Source: Tetrastigma voinierianum (lineage: Eukaryota > Streptophyta > Magnoliopsida > Vitales > Vitaceae). From it: a DNA stretch of 64,000 bases. This document shows positions 34,801 to 48,585 of the stretch, piece by piece. The first letter of the stretch is position 1, and each line of letters opens with the position of its first letter. The position numbers and the translations under genes were made by a program. Location: assembly GCA_016808115.1 (NCBI GenBank), contig JAEQBH010000721.1, forward strand, positions 1-64,000, read 5' to 3'. The notes under the pieces are model-generated. The model had not been told where the DNA came from. It made no database searches and saw nothing but the letters and a program-made list of their open reading frames with translations.

Positions 34801-36025
34801 ATGGTGGCTCTCCTTAATCAACAACTAAGAATGAGACAATTAGCCGATGAGCATCAAGAAGATTGACCTTCGAGTGAGAGTCAGTGTGGCAACCATATGC
34901 ATCCAATGGATTATGCTCAATATGGAGGTTCCCCCATACTTGAAGTCATATTTTCAGGATGAACCATCCACCCAAACACTTCATGGAATACAAGCTACAC
35001 CACTCTTCAAACTCCACAAGTCCAAATATCAAGCCTAGAAGAAACTATGGCTCAATTGGAAAGAGGTCAAGCGGAAATGGCCATGGCATAAGCTGAATTT
35101 TCAAGATCAGGGGTTGAAATGGACTACTCTCCAGAGTTGGGTTTGCTAGTTCTTAGTCAAAATGAAAATTCAGCACTCCTTGAGAAGATGACAAAGCTAG
35201 AAACCATGGCTGAATTAGAAAAGTTTGTGTTAAACAAGCAACATCTGAGCTACCTGAAGAGTGAACACCTCCATAAGAGAATCCAATTGTTGAAAAGAGG
35301 AATAGGTGAACTAGCCATCTGAGGCTCAGTGGAAATGTCTAGGGCTGAATTAATCATGGAAGTGACAAAGCTTAATGAAGCTTAATGCTCAAATTAAGCC
35401 CATACCACTAAAGAGCTTGGAATAAGAGATGACTCCAATGGTCACTTCTTGTACTCAATCCACAGTTGAAATAGAACAACCCCTACAAAAGAAGGGAATG
35501 AACATATAAGAGCTAGTGGCCAAATACATTAATGAGAATGAGAATATGGCTACAATGCCCTTTGAAGGAAACCATGAGAGCTTGTCATCCAATCTTGAGG
35601 TGACTTAAGAAGAAGAAAACTTGAGTTACAATGAAGAAATCACCTCAAGAGGTAATGAAGAACTTGAGAAGTTTCAAAGAGTGAAGAATGATGCACAAAC
35701 TTCGAAAGACTTAGTTGCAAAGCAGGAAGAAGAGTCAACATCTCTAGAATCACATGAAAAGATAAAAGATGAAGTTGTAAAGACTATTCCAGAGATGACT
35801 CTATGGGGTGAGATGCATGAGAAATTGAAGAATGAGAATATGACCCCAATTTCCGAGGTGGATGAGTACATCATTCATTTGAACAACGAATTGAAAGGAA
35901 ACATTGTAAAGAAAAAAGAGAAAAATTTCATAAAAATGCTCTTCAATGACTATATGCCTAAGATGCTATTGGAGCTTCTTCTGAATCTTAGGAGCAGGAT
36001 GAAGGAGGGGCATCATCATTCTTAA
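34801..36025 (+). pseudogene. Coiled-coil ORF1 (gag-position), copy 1
   Basis: Starts at the ATG followed by QQLRMRQLADEHQED, matching copy 2 at 62918. Stops fall at about 34865, 35040, 35090 and 35320, and more before 35600. Recognisable parts are MAQLERGQAEMAMA, MTKLETMAELEKF and an open stretch at 35621-36025 rich in Glu/Lys/Asn (RGNEELEKFQRVKND, ESTSLESHEKIKDEVVKTI). The composition and repeated (M)AELxKxxxE patterns suggest long helices. No zinc knuckle or standard gag motif is visible. The function is unknown; its place directly after the primer site suggests a gag-like role. Confidence 0.6.
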
Positions 36026-37035
36026 TCGTAGTTCTATGAGTCCATGGACTCTAGAAAAATGAAGTAGTTACTTGGGAGAGGCGGCCCAGGCCTTTGCCGT
36101 TTTCTTACCTTATTTCGATTTAGTTACTTTGTTAGTGTTTTGTCTTTTGTTTTAGAAATTTAGGTTTTTCTCGGAGTTTCTTTTAGGTTAGAATTTAATG
36201 TGTTATGTTTTTGTTTGTGTTTTCAGGCTCCGAGGTCAATGCGACGAAGAAGGGTAGAATTGGAAACCTAATACAGGCTCGAGAAAATGAGGTATATCCT
36301 TTTGAGGGATGTTTTCCAACACTTAGAAAAAAAAAATTCATATTTTTTCCCTCAATGTCTTGACGTTGGCTCCCAACGTCACGACGTTTTAATGCAGTAG
36401 GTTTTGAACTTTTTGCCACATCGTGATGTTGGATCGCAATGTTGCGACGTTTCCTGCTGCTGTGGTTTCCCACTCTGTCACGTCGCGACATTGGCTTAAA
36501 AATTTAGTTGAACCTTCTGTCACGTCACGACGTTGACCTAAATGTCGCAACATTGCCCTACTATTAAGCATGTAATTCTACTCTTCATCTTTTCATTATC
36601 ACTCCCTCCTGATTTCATTTTCAGGCATCATCTCCCCTATAATTCAAAGCCTATTTGGGAGATTCCTAGCACCTTAAGACGCACAAGAACATCATTCCAC
36701 CAAGGAAGAATTCATCACTCCATCAAGTCCCCATCTCCAACAAATTTGGAAGTTCAAGCTTCAAAGCTCATTGTAAAGATTAGTTTCCTCAAAGTTAGGA
36801 GCTTGAGCTTAAGATTGATGGTTGGTTGTGCTTGGGTGTACTTAAGTGCTCTAGTGGATGAATCTTTTGAAAAGGCATTGCAAAGAAATTACTTTTAAGT
36901 GTTCAATATAAATTTCTGAATGCAATCGAGTGTTTAGAAGTGGTATGAGCATTGTGATCATACCAGTGGATTGAGAGGCTTTTGTGTGTAAATTTGAAGG
37001 TCTTTAAGCCCCATTCTCAACCCTAACCACTCCAG
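36026..37035 (+). other. ORF1-ORF2 linker with CGTCGCGACG-type repeats
   Basis: No ORF. 36357-36563 holds five or six variants of a partly palindromic motif: TTGACGTTGGCTCCCAACG, GTCACGACGTTTTAATG, CACATCGTGATGTTGG, GCAATGTTGCGACGTTT, CACGTCGCGACATTGG and CACGTCACGACGTTGACC. Similar words occur in the LTR (AACGCCGCAATGTTCTCAC near 60980, CCACGTCGCGACTTC near 61050). Confidence 0.6.
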
Positions 37036-37039
37036 GCCG

Positions 37040-38200
37040 TCATGTCTTCCAAGAAGCAAAAATTAAGCTCAAAGAGGAGCCATTGAGTCGAAGAACGTTG
37101 GAGGACTATGATCACACAAAAGTTGTGAATTTGAAAGCGTCTAGAGATTCACTAATCTCTACAAATAAATCCTTCATCAAGGAGAAGGGATTCTACCACA
37201 GAAGAATTTTCTTCAAAGAAAACCATAAGCGAAAAAATTGTGGAAGTCAGCATGCCCGACCCCTAGGCAGTGCCACAATGGTTATGAGAGTTCTCGCTAA
37301 CCTAGTAGCCCATGTGGTGAAGTAAAGGTAAGAGGGGTTTTGGTAGACTTTAGCACGGAGTCTATCAACAAGTTCTATAACTCGGAGCCGATCAATGAGG
37401 ATGCCTATCTTAGACTCCAAGAAGCCCCCAACTACCCTAAAGTGATAAGAATGCTCACCAATGGACAAGGTAAGTGGAAGACCAACAATGAGGGGCATGA
37501 GGTGCACTTCAAGGCAAAGCACTTGGCTTATATCCCAAAAGTATGGCATCACTTCATCACATGCGATTAATTCCAACCACTAATGTGTGTGAAGTGACCA
37601 CCAAGCGTGCCTTGTTGAACTACACAATCGTTCAAGACACTCCCTTTGATGTGGGAAAAGTCATAAGATGTATCCTCTTCAACAAGGGCCTTAAAGATGA
37701 ACCTTAGGCACCCATTCCTCATATATGGATTATGCAAGAAAGCCGGGGTACCCTTGGCAAGTGATAAGGCTTGGATACACCCCATTAAAGCCATAGTTGT
37801 GAAGAAGAATAAGCCAGGTGTACCAAGACCTGAAGGGGTGTATGACTTCGAAAATGAGCCCTCGGATGAGGAAGATTTACGGGCTTATCAAGCCATGCAT
37901 GAGGGGATAAATGAAGAAAGAAGAGAAGTAGGGCAATCCTCTACCTAACCTCCACCACCCACATGCCATGAGGAGGAAGATCCCATTCCTCCTCAATCTA
38001 TTGAAAAGAAAATCCATGACCTCACGACGAGGTTTGATTCATTTTGGGATGAAGCTCAAGAGTATCAAGTCTCCATGACCTAAGAGATGGAAGATCTCAA
38101 GAGCAAAGTGAGCACAGTTCTAAGCGATCAAGAGATCATCAAGCAATAACTTGCTCAGCTCTCCTATCACACTCCATCACCACCACCACAGTGATCATTC
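37040..38200 (+). pseudogene. 'Putative plant transposon protein' ORF2 (plus copy)
   Basis: Same plant-specific domain type as the relic at 30718-33045, here in the orientation of its element. Visible blocks: VLVDFSTESINKFYNSEPIN (about 37335-37395), HLAYIPKVWHHFITC (to 37566), then in another frame TTKRALLNYTIVQDTPFDVG (about 37600-37655), then back to the first frame with HPFLIYGLCKKAGVPLASDK (about 37706-37765). An acidic part (ENEPSDEEDLRAY) and a helical tail (EKKIHDLTTRFDSFWDEAQE, LKSKVSTVLSDQ) follow to about 38160. Two frameshifts and several stops break it. No transposase or integrase catalytic motif is seen; the name comes from the database family, not from a shown function. Confidence 0.68.
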
Positions 38201-38237
38201 AGATCACTAGGGGAATTCTCATCACCCTTTTTTATGT

Positions 38238-38278
38238 GTGCCATGAGGACAATGTCATCTTAAGTGGGGGTGAGGGTG
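38238..38278 (+). other. Purine-rich tract after ORF2
   Basis: GAGGACAATGTCATCTTAAG and then TGGGGGTGAGGGTGA follow ORF2. Similar tracts occur at 60471 (TTAAGTTTGGGGGTGC) and at the true LTR border (60781). It may be a polypurine-like element, but no LTR follows here. Confidence 0.4.
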
Positions 38279-38300
38279 ATTAGTTGGTATTACTTGTTAT

Positions 38301-39138
38301 TAGAGCTGATCGTGCGGTCAACAGCCAATTTCGAGTTGTGGAGTGAAAACGAGGTTGGACTAATATGGCCACTTATATTAGGGCTATCTTCGACCAACCT
38401 AACTTGATTCATGCGAGTTGTGAGCTAAAATGAGTTAAAACTTTAAAAACTACTACAAAAATTAATTTTACAAAATCTATAATTCTTCAAATAAAAAAAA
38501 ATATAAATATATAATAATAATTATTATATAAAATGGTTGATTCTAAACAATATAATAATAGTAAACATACTTAAATAAAAAAATAATAATATTGTTATTA
38601 TAGCAAAGGAATCACAAAACTATAGCTAAACAGTACCAAAACAATAAAGTAACAACTTAATAATATATATGAAGAAAAAAACAACTTCAAAGTATCAAAT
38701 GAAGTCTCATATACCTTTAATCTTTATCCTCATCCCCGTCCTCATCTTTATCATCATCCTTATCCTCATTCTTATTATATTCAATAATAACATGTGACTC
38801 CACATTAGAAAGATGTACATCCTCGATGCCGGTTGAGTCATCATCATCTATTAATTAAATGTTTAGAATGTTAATAACATAAATTTCATTTATATTTGGA
38901 ATAAAATAATAGTATAATAATGAAATATCCTATTTGCTTTGAAAATCCATTTTACTAGGAGATAGAATCATATTAGGAAAAGAAATAAATTAATATAAAT
39001 TTTGTTAGTATTTTAAATATAACAATATTATGTTATTAACACTAAGCTTAAGTAATAAAATTATTTAAAATATATACCACTGATAATATAGTTAATAAAT
39101 TTAATTAATTTATAAACTAGTAGAACTTCATCTTTATT

Positions 39139-39220
<82 letters not shown>

Positions 39221-39760
39221 TAAATAAAATTTAAAAAAAGATAAAATACAAAAAAAAATGAAATTGTAAATATTTAAATAAGTTAATGAGATAAATGAAA
39301 AAAATATTCAATATTAAAGCGCAAATTATTTAATTCAAATGCATTCTATAATTTTCGTATAAATTATACTAAAAAGATATATTTAAAATTGAAAATAAAA
39401 TAGTTAACACAACAAAGTTTAATATAATAATCAAATATTACAATAATAATTATTTTTAAAACCCATATGCTGAAAAAGAGATATTTGACTTTATGTTAAG
39501 AGCTAAAATATCCAATTTTATAGATGAATCCTTGAAAATCTCAATTACTAAGCTAGTTACTTAAAAATATTAAATAAAGATTTCGGGCCAATTGGGTTAA
39601 TCGGCCCAAACCATACCAAACCCATGTGGGCCACAAGCAAAAACAAGTCGGGCCAATTTGGTCCGGTTTTATTCGAGCCTTAAACTTTACATTCCAACCC
39701 TCTAAAAAATCGGGCTAAAGTGAGCTGGCCCATCGGGCTCAACCTATATTGTCAGCTCTA
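38301..39760. mobile_element. Non-autonomous hAT-like element, 1460 bp
   Basis: Inverted termini TAGAGCTGAT at the left and GTCAGCTCTA at the right share TAGAGCTGA as a perfect 9-base arm. The flanking 8 bp CTTGTTAT are identical (38293-38300 and 39761-39768), the duplication length of hAT elements. The alternative reading, arms AGAGCTGA with a 10-bp duplication, would suggest a Mutator type. There is no transposase ORF. Contents: AT-rich DNA, a (TA)n tract and, near the right end, GGGCCAATT/CGGCCCAAAC words. It sits inside the framework element after ORF2. Confidence 0.85.
39141..39218 (+). repeat. (TA)n microsatellite
   Basis: About 39 uninterrupted TA repeats within the hAT-like element. 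Confidence 0.97.
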
Positions 39761-39768
39761 CTTGTTAT

Positions 39769-40049
39769 TGGCTATTGATTGCTCATTTAATGCTCTTTGG
39801 GTCATTTCATTTTTTTTTACTCACTTGTGCTTACCATGATCACACATGCTTGTTTGGGTCTATAGGGATGACTTTGAACTAATTGAGGTGGTTTTGTTAT
39901 TAAATTTGCTTATTTGACCAATCTTTAGGTCTTGGAGCTTGTTAGTGTAGCTTAGTTTAGCTTTATGCTTAATTTAGTTAGTTTTTATGTTTTTAAAGTA
40001 TTTTGAATGTTTTAGGTTAATCTTTATTTTATTTTTTTCTTGCATGTTT
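39769..40049 (+). other. Framework element, non-coding segment
   Basis: T-rich internal DNA of the framework element between the hAT-like insertion and gypsy A; no ORF. It ends in TGTTT, the target duplication of gypsy A. Confidence 0.6.
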
Positions 40050-41970
40050 TGTAAGACCAGAAATTCAATTTGGAAAGAGCAAAATCGTAATTTCGGTCAA
40101 AGGTCGAATTTATTCTCTAAATCTCGGATGTGAAAGCAGTTTCATAGATTGGAATCATCTGCCCGAGGAAATCCCATTTATGGCAATTTCGTGGTCGAGA
40201 TAGTCGGAGTTGGCACGTTTTTTGAGGCATCGCATTTCGGGTGCCGTAAAACGATATTCTATGTGACAAAAATCACATATAACACGTACTCATGTGCCAT
40301 AAGTGACATGAGTAGAGAAATGATGAAAATGGGCCAGTAGAGATAGTCTTAAGTGTCAAGCGGGAAAAAGAAGGGCGTAGATGTCATTTTGGAAATATTT
40401 AAATGATAATAGGACAAAAATTGGAATAGTGCTTGTCTTCTCAAATTAGAAGAAGGGAAAAACGTGAGGACTACAGTAGGTTCAGGTTGGCATTCTAGAG
40501 AGAAGGACCTCCTTACTCTCTAGGTTTGAGCGATCGACCGCCGAGATTAGTCGGGACAAGAAGGAAAGTTGCTCTACGCGGAGAGGGCTTCGCGCGGGTA
40601 CCGGATTTAAGGAGTTTCAACAAACTCCGTGAGGTAGGGGTTTCTTCCTACTTGATTTTTACACTTTGTTTAAGTGTATTTACGATGTTTGAGTTGATTG
40701 AGGCCGTGAGTGGTCGTTTGATCGGTCCCAAAACTTAGGATCGAAATGTGAAATTTTGGACCCTCTATGCGATCCGTGGTAGTTTAGGGCTGTTTGGGCA
40801 TCCTTAGTGATGTTCACATGCTATAAATGATGCTTTTGATGTATATGAGGCCGGAAATGGCCGTGAGATGCGGGTTCACAAAGTGAACCGATGATTAATG
40901 ATTTCTTAGGAATAGTAACCGAGGGTTCGCTGTTCAGAGAATAGTGTTCACAAAATAATTTTTGTGAAATAATGTGTTTAGTTGAAAGATGAATTCCGTC
41001 GAGTTGCTCGTGTTTTGATCATTAGCCAGTGGTAATTTTTGGTGTAATGAATTGTGAGATTACATAGCATGTTTGTGTAATTTAAATTATCTGAATATAT
41101 GCATGATTATATATTTGCATGTGTTATAGAATTGCAATAAAGTGTCATGCATTCCATATGAACTGAGGCATACTAGAGCGATAGGAGTGATTGCGTGAGG
41201 TGATTACCGAGAGAATAGTTCGAGGGTTGACTAAATAATAATAATTATCGGGAGGGGTAGTCCATACTCAAAAATATCAATCGTCGGTCGGCCCGATTGA
41301 TATATCTGGAGATGATCCACTAAATATATAACATGGTCGGTCCACTACTTATATCGGAGGGTAGTCCACAAATAATAACATATATCTTTTTGTTAAAAAT
41401 AATGTTTCTCATCGAAGTGGCTTAGGCAAGTGTGAAGTCGGTGAGGACTGGGGTATGAGTTGTTCGGGTGGTGTTAGTAGGATCATCGTTTACTTGAATG
41501 TGTGTTTTCTTTAGACATTGCATATGCACTTGGGTGGAAGTGGCGTTTAGGGTGATTCCACTCGCGACGTTAAGCTCTGGCGAGAAACATATTTTTCGAG
41601 GTGCGGGGGCATGCGAGAAACGACTCATCATAGAGGCCCGAGTCGAGAAGAAAGCGGGTTGTGGCTTTTGTTATCGTATGTATACATGTATTAAATTCCA
41701 GAATTTTAATATGTATTGTATAAAGTAGTACGACTCTTGAAACTATTGGATATAGTTGGTTTACATTGATGATGAGTATTGTAGTATGGGCCCAAGAGGC
41801 CGTTTTTATTCATATATGTATCATGTGATTGATGTTGGGGCAGGTGTTGTATTTGGGTAGAGCTCCAGTACAAGGAGACTACTGCCGTTTCGTGAGAAGA
41901 TGTTGGGTGCGGCACTCCGCGAATGTTTCAGCGGTTGGCGGGTCAACGGACCCTCGATTCGGGCGTCGCG
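40050..41970 (+). repeat. 5' LTR of gypsy A
   Basis: Starts TGTAAGACCAGAAATTC and ends GGGCGTCGCG; the expected final CACA is changed. Aligns with 46641-48580 over the whole length, for example GGAAAGTTGCTCTACGCGGA and CCGGATTTAAGGAGTTTCAA, with many scattered indels. Confidence 0.88.
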
Positions 41971-41973
41971 GCT

Positions 41974-41985
41974 TGGTATCAGAGC
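41974..41985 (+). other. Primer binding site of gypsy A
   Basis: TGGTATCAGAGC, complementary to the 3' end of initiator tRNA-Met, lies three bases after the LTR. Confidence 0.88.
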
Positions 41986-41989
41986 GTAG

Positions 41990-43629
<1,640 letters not shown>

Positions 43630-43640
<11 letters not shown>

Positions 43641-44560
43641 AGGTACAACTTGCCATTGAAGCGTATAGATGGCTGTCCCGAGGACAGTGAGACGGACTTA
43701 GATCTACCTCAGGTGAATTTGCGAGTATGTGGATGTTTTCGGATAATTCTGGACTACCTCCACGGAGGTCGTGGACTTGATGTCGAGTTACCACGGTACT
43801 TCACCCCATCTCTATGACTCGGCATTGGATGGCACGGTTGAGTTACCAGAACTTAGAGTCGGCCTACGGGAGCTATTGGACAAGGGGTTCATTAGGTGAG
43901 GCACTTCACCATGGGCGCTCAGGTTCTATTTCAAGAAGGGCAAGACCGCCCCGTGCATTGACTACGGAGCAATTGAGAGCGAGTGCGATCAAGAATCGGT
44001 ACCCATTACGAGGATTGATGATTTATTTGATCGGTTGAAGTGCGAGTCTACTCAGATAGACCATCCCTTAGCTGAGGATTTACCATCAAGCGAGGGTTAG
44101 GAATACATATATATCCTAAGACCCCGCATTAGGACACGTTATGGGGCACTTTGAGTTCTGCGGTGATGCCCTTTGGATTGGCCAACTGGCGACATTCATG
44201 AACTCATGCATAGGGAGTTCTGACCTTATCTAGATCGGTTTATTAGTGAACCCCGTGGATGACATCTTGATGCACTCCACGGTCAGTGGGGTATGAGTAT
44301 CACTTGAGGATTGTTTTACGGTTGTTAAGAGACCATCAGGTTAATACGCTAAGTTCGATGGTCACGGTTTTGACTTCAGAGGTGAGATTTTTGGGACACG
44401 TGGTGTCAGTATCAGGAGTGTCAGTTGACTCAGAGAAGGTTAAGGCAGTGATGTTGGGAGAGACCGAATGTCAATCTTCGAGATATGTAGTTTCTTGGGA
44501 TTGGCTGGGTATTATAGGAGATTCGAGAATGGGCTGAAGTTGTCCATTCGGGGTAGGATT
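43630..44560 (+). pseudogene. Ty3/gypsy A reverse transcriptase
   Basis: Starts with a CPEDSETDLDLPQ-like protease-RT linker, then RT blocks in shifting frames: ELLDKGFIR-like (about 43865), a PCIDYGAIE region matching CIDYRQLN (about 43950), IKNRYPL then RIDDLFDRL (43990-44035), a VMPFGLANW region (about 44165), and a DDILMHS region (about 44260) where the catalytic DD is readable. Then LRIVLRLLRDHQVNTLS, SEVRFLGHVVSVSGVSVDSE and SFLGLAGYYRRFENG (44290-44535). The block order is normal within RT. Numerous small indels break the frame. Confidence 0.85.
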
Positions 44561-44860
44561 ATAGGATTTCGCCTACGGGACATGGACTCCATGGTTGGGA
44601 CGACCCTGACCATAGAGAGAGATCGGATGCGGAGCGCTCGGGATACGGGTGTTGGTAGCAAGAGGAGGATCGACCTTCTTCTAGTTCGGGAAGGCGAAGA
44701 CCTGCTTCACACGAGTTTAGGACCGGGGCGAGGATTGGGCATGTGAGGCGGGATTGCCCCCCAGGCGGGGATCCCGGGACTTTGGGGCCAGTAACGATCG
44801 ATTAAATTTGTAGAGCGGGGAGAATTATCTTTGTTCATTCCTCCACACCCTAATGCAGAT
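44560..44860 (+). pseudogene. Gag C-terminal and zinc-knuckle-like piece, displaced
   Basis: After RT, the frame reads TLTIERDRM, then a basic part, then GHVRRDCPPGG-like residues at about 44727-44760, which match the end of a gag zinc knuckle in Del/Tekay-like elements. In an intact element this lies before RT, so its place after RT implies rearrangement or deletion. The first Cys pair of the knuckle is not readable. The RNase H expected here is missing. Confidence 0.5.
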
Positions 44861-45859
44861 TCGGAGGACCCCGGTTGATTCGGAGTTCGGGGTGCTATAC
44901 AAGCACTTCCGTAGCCACCGGAGTAGACGGAGGGGCCCGGAGTGCGGGTCGAAGTCAGAGACAGATCAGAGTTGCACAGCGGAAGCGTAATAGACCTTAG
45001 GGTGGTAGACCTATTGGTTGTTGATTGTCAGGGTTGACATGGATGGGTTGGCGGTATTAGGTTGTCAATAGGTGGGACCTTGGATTGGGTTGTCACACGG
45101 GCCGCAGCTGGATTTAGGCTTAGAGGTTAAGGCCTTTGGAGAAGCCAGGTATAGATGTTCTTCCTAGGATGTAGGGTGAGAGTCGATGCCAATTAGGTCG
45201 GGATTATGAGTAGGAGATCTCGAAGTGCGCTCATGGTGGATCTGGATTGGGTGTCCTGGTGTGGCATTATTGCGTTTATGTGCACGGTAACATTGCGTCG
45301 AGTCGGGTGTGGGTTTATGTGCACGGTACAGTCATTCACCACTCTTGGTGAGTGTGGGTTGAGTTTGTCTTTAGGACTACGTCCAATGAAGACTCATAAT
45401 TCGATTTAGTAAATGAAGAGTAATTAGAGTGTTAGGCAAAGAAGCAAAAGGGGGTAATCCTAAGGTGAGAATCCTGGAGTTAGGGTGTAAGAGACTCGGG
45501 AGATATCCCAAAATTTCTGTATGAATGTAGGCTCGAAGTGTAGTAGAAGAGTTAAAGTTAATCGAGATGAAAACACACGGTCGGTACATCACGTGGAGCT
45601 TAGGTTAAAGTGATAGGAGTCGGGTGGCTGAGATTTGGATCTGCTGGAAGTAGCATTGGGTGTTGTTGGTAGGCGGGCTCGGTATATGGATGTCATACAT
45701 AACATGAACTAGGTTGACGGACTATTGGATTGTCGGCGATTAACCTTAGAAGGTCGTGTTTGCCTGAAAGTAAGGGTTGTGTGAGGTTACACGTTGTGTG
45801 GTTATATCTACAGTGTTAGAGGACCTGGCTGCGACATATCTTGGGTCATAAGGGTGAAG
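44861..45859 (+). other. Unreadable part of gypsy A interior
   Basis: G-rich sequence in which I cannot follow a polyprotein domain; small fragments may be protease or integrase. Short duplications occur (TTTATGTGCACGGTA at 45275 and 45316). Confidence 0.45.
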
Positions 45860-46510
45860 GCACTTGCCCTTAATTGTGATTAAGCCTACAACGGTTATCA
45901 AGCGAGTATCTGAGATGGCACCATATGAGGCATTGTATGGAAGGCCCGTGTAGATTACCATTAGTGGAGCAGGTGGAAGGCTTAAATCACGGTCTTGATC
46001 GATTAGAGACACCTCAGGAAGGTGAGCTTGATCGACAAGCGTCTTCTCACGGCTGAGCCGAGCGGAAGAGCTATGTAGATGTCTGTTGTCGACCCTTGGG
46101 GTTCGAGGTTAGGGATCGCGTTTTCTTGAAGGTGATACAAGGGAGGGAGTGGTCGGGTTTGGCAAGCGGGGAAGGCTATGTAAAGTTTATTAGGCCTTCC
46201 CGAGATGCACTCGGGGAGGGTAGGTACGTAGCGTGCCGGTTGGCTACCGCCCGGCATGACAGGTGTCCACGGGGTATTTCACGTCTCCATTATAGGAGTA
46301 TACTCTAGATCCATTTCGTGTAGTGGATTGAGGCGAGATAGAGGTTGACGATGGGACCTTTGAGGAAGGACAGTGTACATTTGGATAGCCGGCGCGATCG
46401 GGTTTTTGCGATGCAAGGCGGGTGAGGCTAGTGAGAGTACTATGGGGGCACTATGGAGTGGAGGAGTCAACGTGGGGCGCGAGACGTCAGACCTATATCC
46501 CACTTCTTGT
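45860..46510 (+). pseudogene. Ty3/gypsy A integrase C-terminal part
   Basis: MAPYEALYGRP-like residues near 45918-45950, then KRLLTAE (about 46035), FLKV (about 46125), GVHGVFHVSI (about 46262-46290) and a terminal part with DGTFEEG-like and YP-F words up to about 46510, in the order of a Del/Tekay integrase tail. The catalytic core is not readable. Frameshifts occur every 50-100 bp. Confidence 0.75.
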
Positions 46511-46627
46511 TTAGGGATGAAGGTACATGGTTTAGTCGTTTAAGATTTAAGTATTTGTTTACATCGTGGTAGAGTGCGCATTGCATATGTGGTGTGATTG
46601 TCAGAATTTCGAGACGAAATTCCTTTT

Positions 46628-46640
46628 AAGGAGGGGAGAA
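46628..46640 (+). other. Polypurine tract of gypsy A
   Basis: AAGGAGGGGAGAA directly before the TG of the 3' LTR. Confidence 0.9.
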
Positions 46641-48580
46641 TGTAAGACCGAAATTCGATTTACGGAAAGAGCAAAATCGTAATTTAGGTCAAAATCGAGA
46701 AATTTATTCTCATCTTGGATGATGAAGCGATTTCCCTTGGTTGGAATCGTTTGTGAAATCTAGCTAATACGTCGGTACTACGTGAGATTAGAGACGGTCG
46801 GAGTTGGCACGTTTTTCGAGAGGCATGTCGCATTTAGGTCTTGAAGTAAACGATATTGATGTGACAAAAATCATACAACATACTCATGTGCCATAAGTGG
46901 CATGAGTAGAGAAAGGATGAAAATGGACGGTCGAGATAGTGCCGAGTGTCAAAACTGGGAAAAAAAAGGACATATATGTCATTTTGGAAATGTTTAAATG
47001 ATAGTAGGACAAAAATTGGAATAGTGCTTGTCTTCTCCAATTAGAATAAGGGGGAAAAACGTGAGGGACTTACAGTAGGTTCAGATTTGGCATTCTAGAA
47101 AGAGAAGGACCTCATTTTCTCTAGGTTTTCGGGCAATCCAACTGTCGGAATTCGTTGGGACAAGAAGGAAAGTTGCTCTACGCGGAGAGGGCTTCCCGTG
47201 GGTACCGGATTTAAGGAGTTTCAACAAACTCCATGAGGTAGGGGTTTCTTCCTACTTGATTTTTACACTTTGTTTAAGTGCATTTACGATGTTTGAGTTG
47301 ATTGAGGCTGTGAGTGGCCGTTTGATCGGTCCCAAAACTTGGGACCGAAATGTGAGAATTTTTGAAGCCCTCTCTATGCAGTCCGTGGTAGTTTAGGGGC
47401 TGTTTGGGCATCCTTGGTGATGTTCTATGCTATAAATGATGCTTTGATGTGTATAGGGTCGGTAATGGCCGTGAAATTCGGGTTCACTAAGTGAGTAGAT
47501 GATTGTGATTTGCCGGGAATGATGGCGAGGTTTCACTATTCAGAAATAGTGTTAAAACAATTTTGTGAAATAATGTATTTGGTTGAGTAATTCAAATCCC
47601 GGAGTTGCTCGTGTTTGATCATTAGCCCCGCGTGAGCTAATTTTTTGGTATAATAGATTGTGTGGAATTACATAACATGTTTATTAATGATTTAAATTAT
47701 GTGAATATATGCATGATTATATATTTGCATGTGTTATAGAATTGCAATAGAATTGGCATCATGCGACCGCACTAATTTGAGGCACCTGAAACGATAGGAG
47801 TGAGTGCATGAGGTGATTCTCGAGAGAATAGTTTCGGGGGTTGACTAAATAATAATATTATCGGTGGTCATATAAAGTATCAAATCGTCGGGTGACCCAA
47901 TTGATATATCTCGGAGGTAGTCCACTAAATATAACATGGTCGGTCCACTACTTATCGGGTAGTCCCACGAATAATAACATATATCTTTGTTAAAAATAAT
48001 GTTTCTCATCCGTGGCTTAGGCAAGTGTGAGGGAGTCGGTGAGGACTCGGGGTATGAGTTGTTCAGGTAGACATTCAAGTAGGATCATGCATTTACTTGA
48101 ATATGTGTTTTCTTTGGAGCATTGCATATGCACTTAGGTGGAGAAGTGGCCATTTAGGGTAATTCCGCTCTGAGCATTAGCTCCTGTCGAAACATATTTT
48201 TCGGAGTGCAGGGAGCGCCCACGAAGCTTGGCTCATCATGAGTAGGGAGTCACGAGAAAGCCGGGTTGTGGCTGTTATCATTATGTATACATGTATTAAA
48301 TTTTAGAATTTTAATATGTATTGTATAAGTAAACTTTGACTCTTGAAACTATTGGATATAGTTGGTTTATTGATGATGAGTGTTGTAGTATGGGCCCCGA
48401 GGCGTTTTTATTCATATATGTATCATGTGATTGATGTTGGGACATGTGATGTATTTGGGTAGAGCTCCCCGTACAAAGGAGACTCTGCTCGATTTTCGTG
48501 AGAGATGTCGGGTCACCCGACACTTTCGCGAGTGTTTATGAGTTGTGGTGGTCAGCGGACCCACGGGTTAGGGCGTCACA
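46641..48580 (+). repeat. 3' LTR of gypsy A
   Basis: Starts TGTAAGACCGAAATTCG and ends GGGCGTCACA; 1940 bp and collinear with 40050-41970. The TGTTT duplication follows it. Confidence 0.9.
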
Positions 48581-48585
48581 TGTTT

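Noticed and set aside
38238..38278. Purine tract after ORF2 as the real polypurine tract and LTR start
   Set aside because: No LTR sequence follows; the framework interior continues beyond the hAT-like insertion, and the tract at 60781 directly precedes an LTR.
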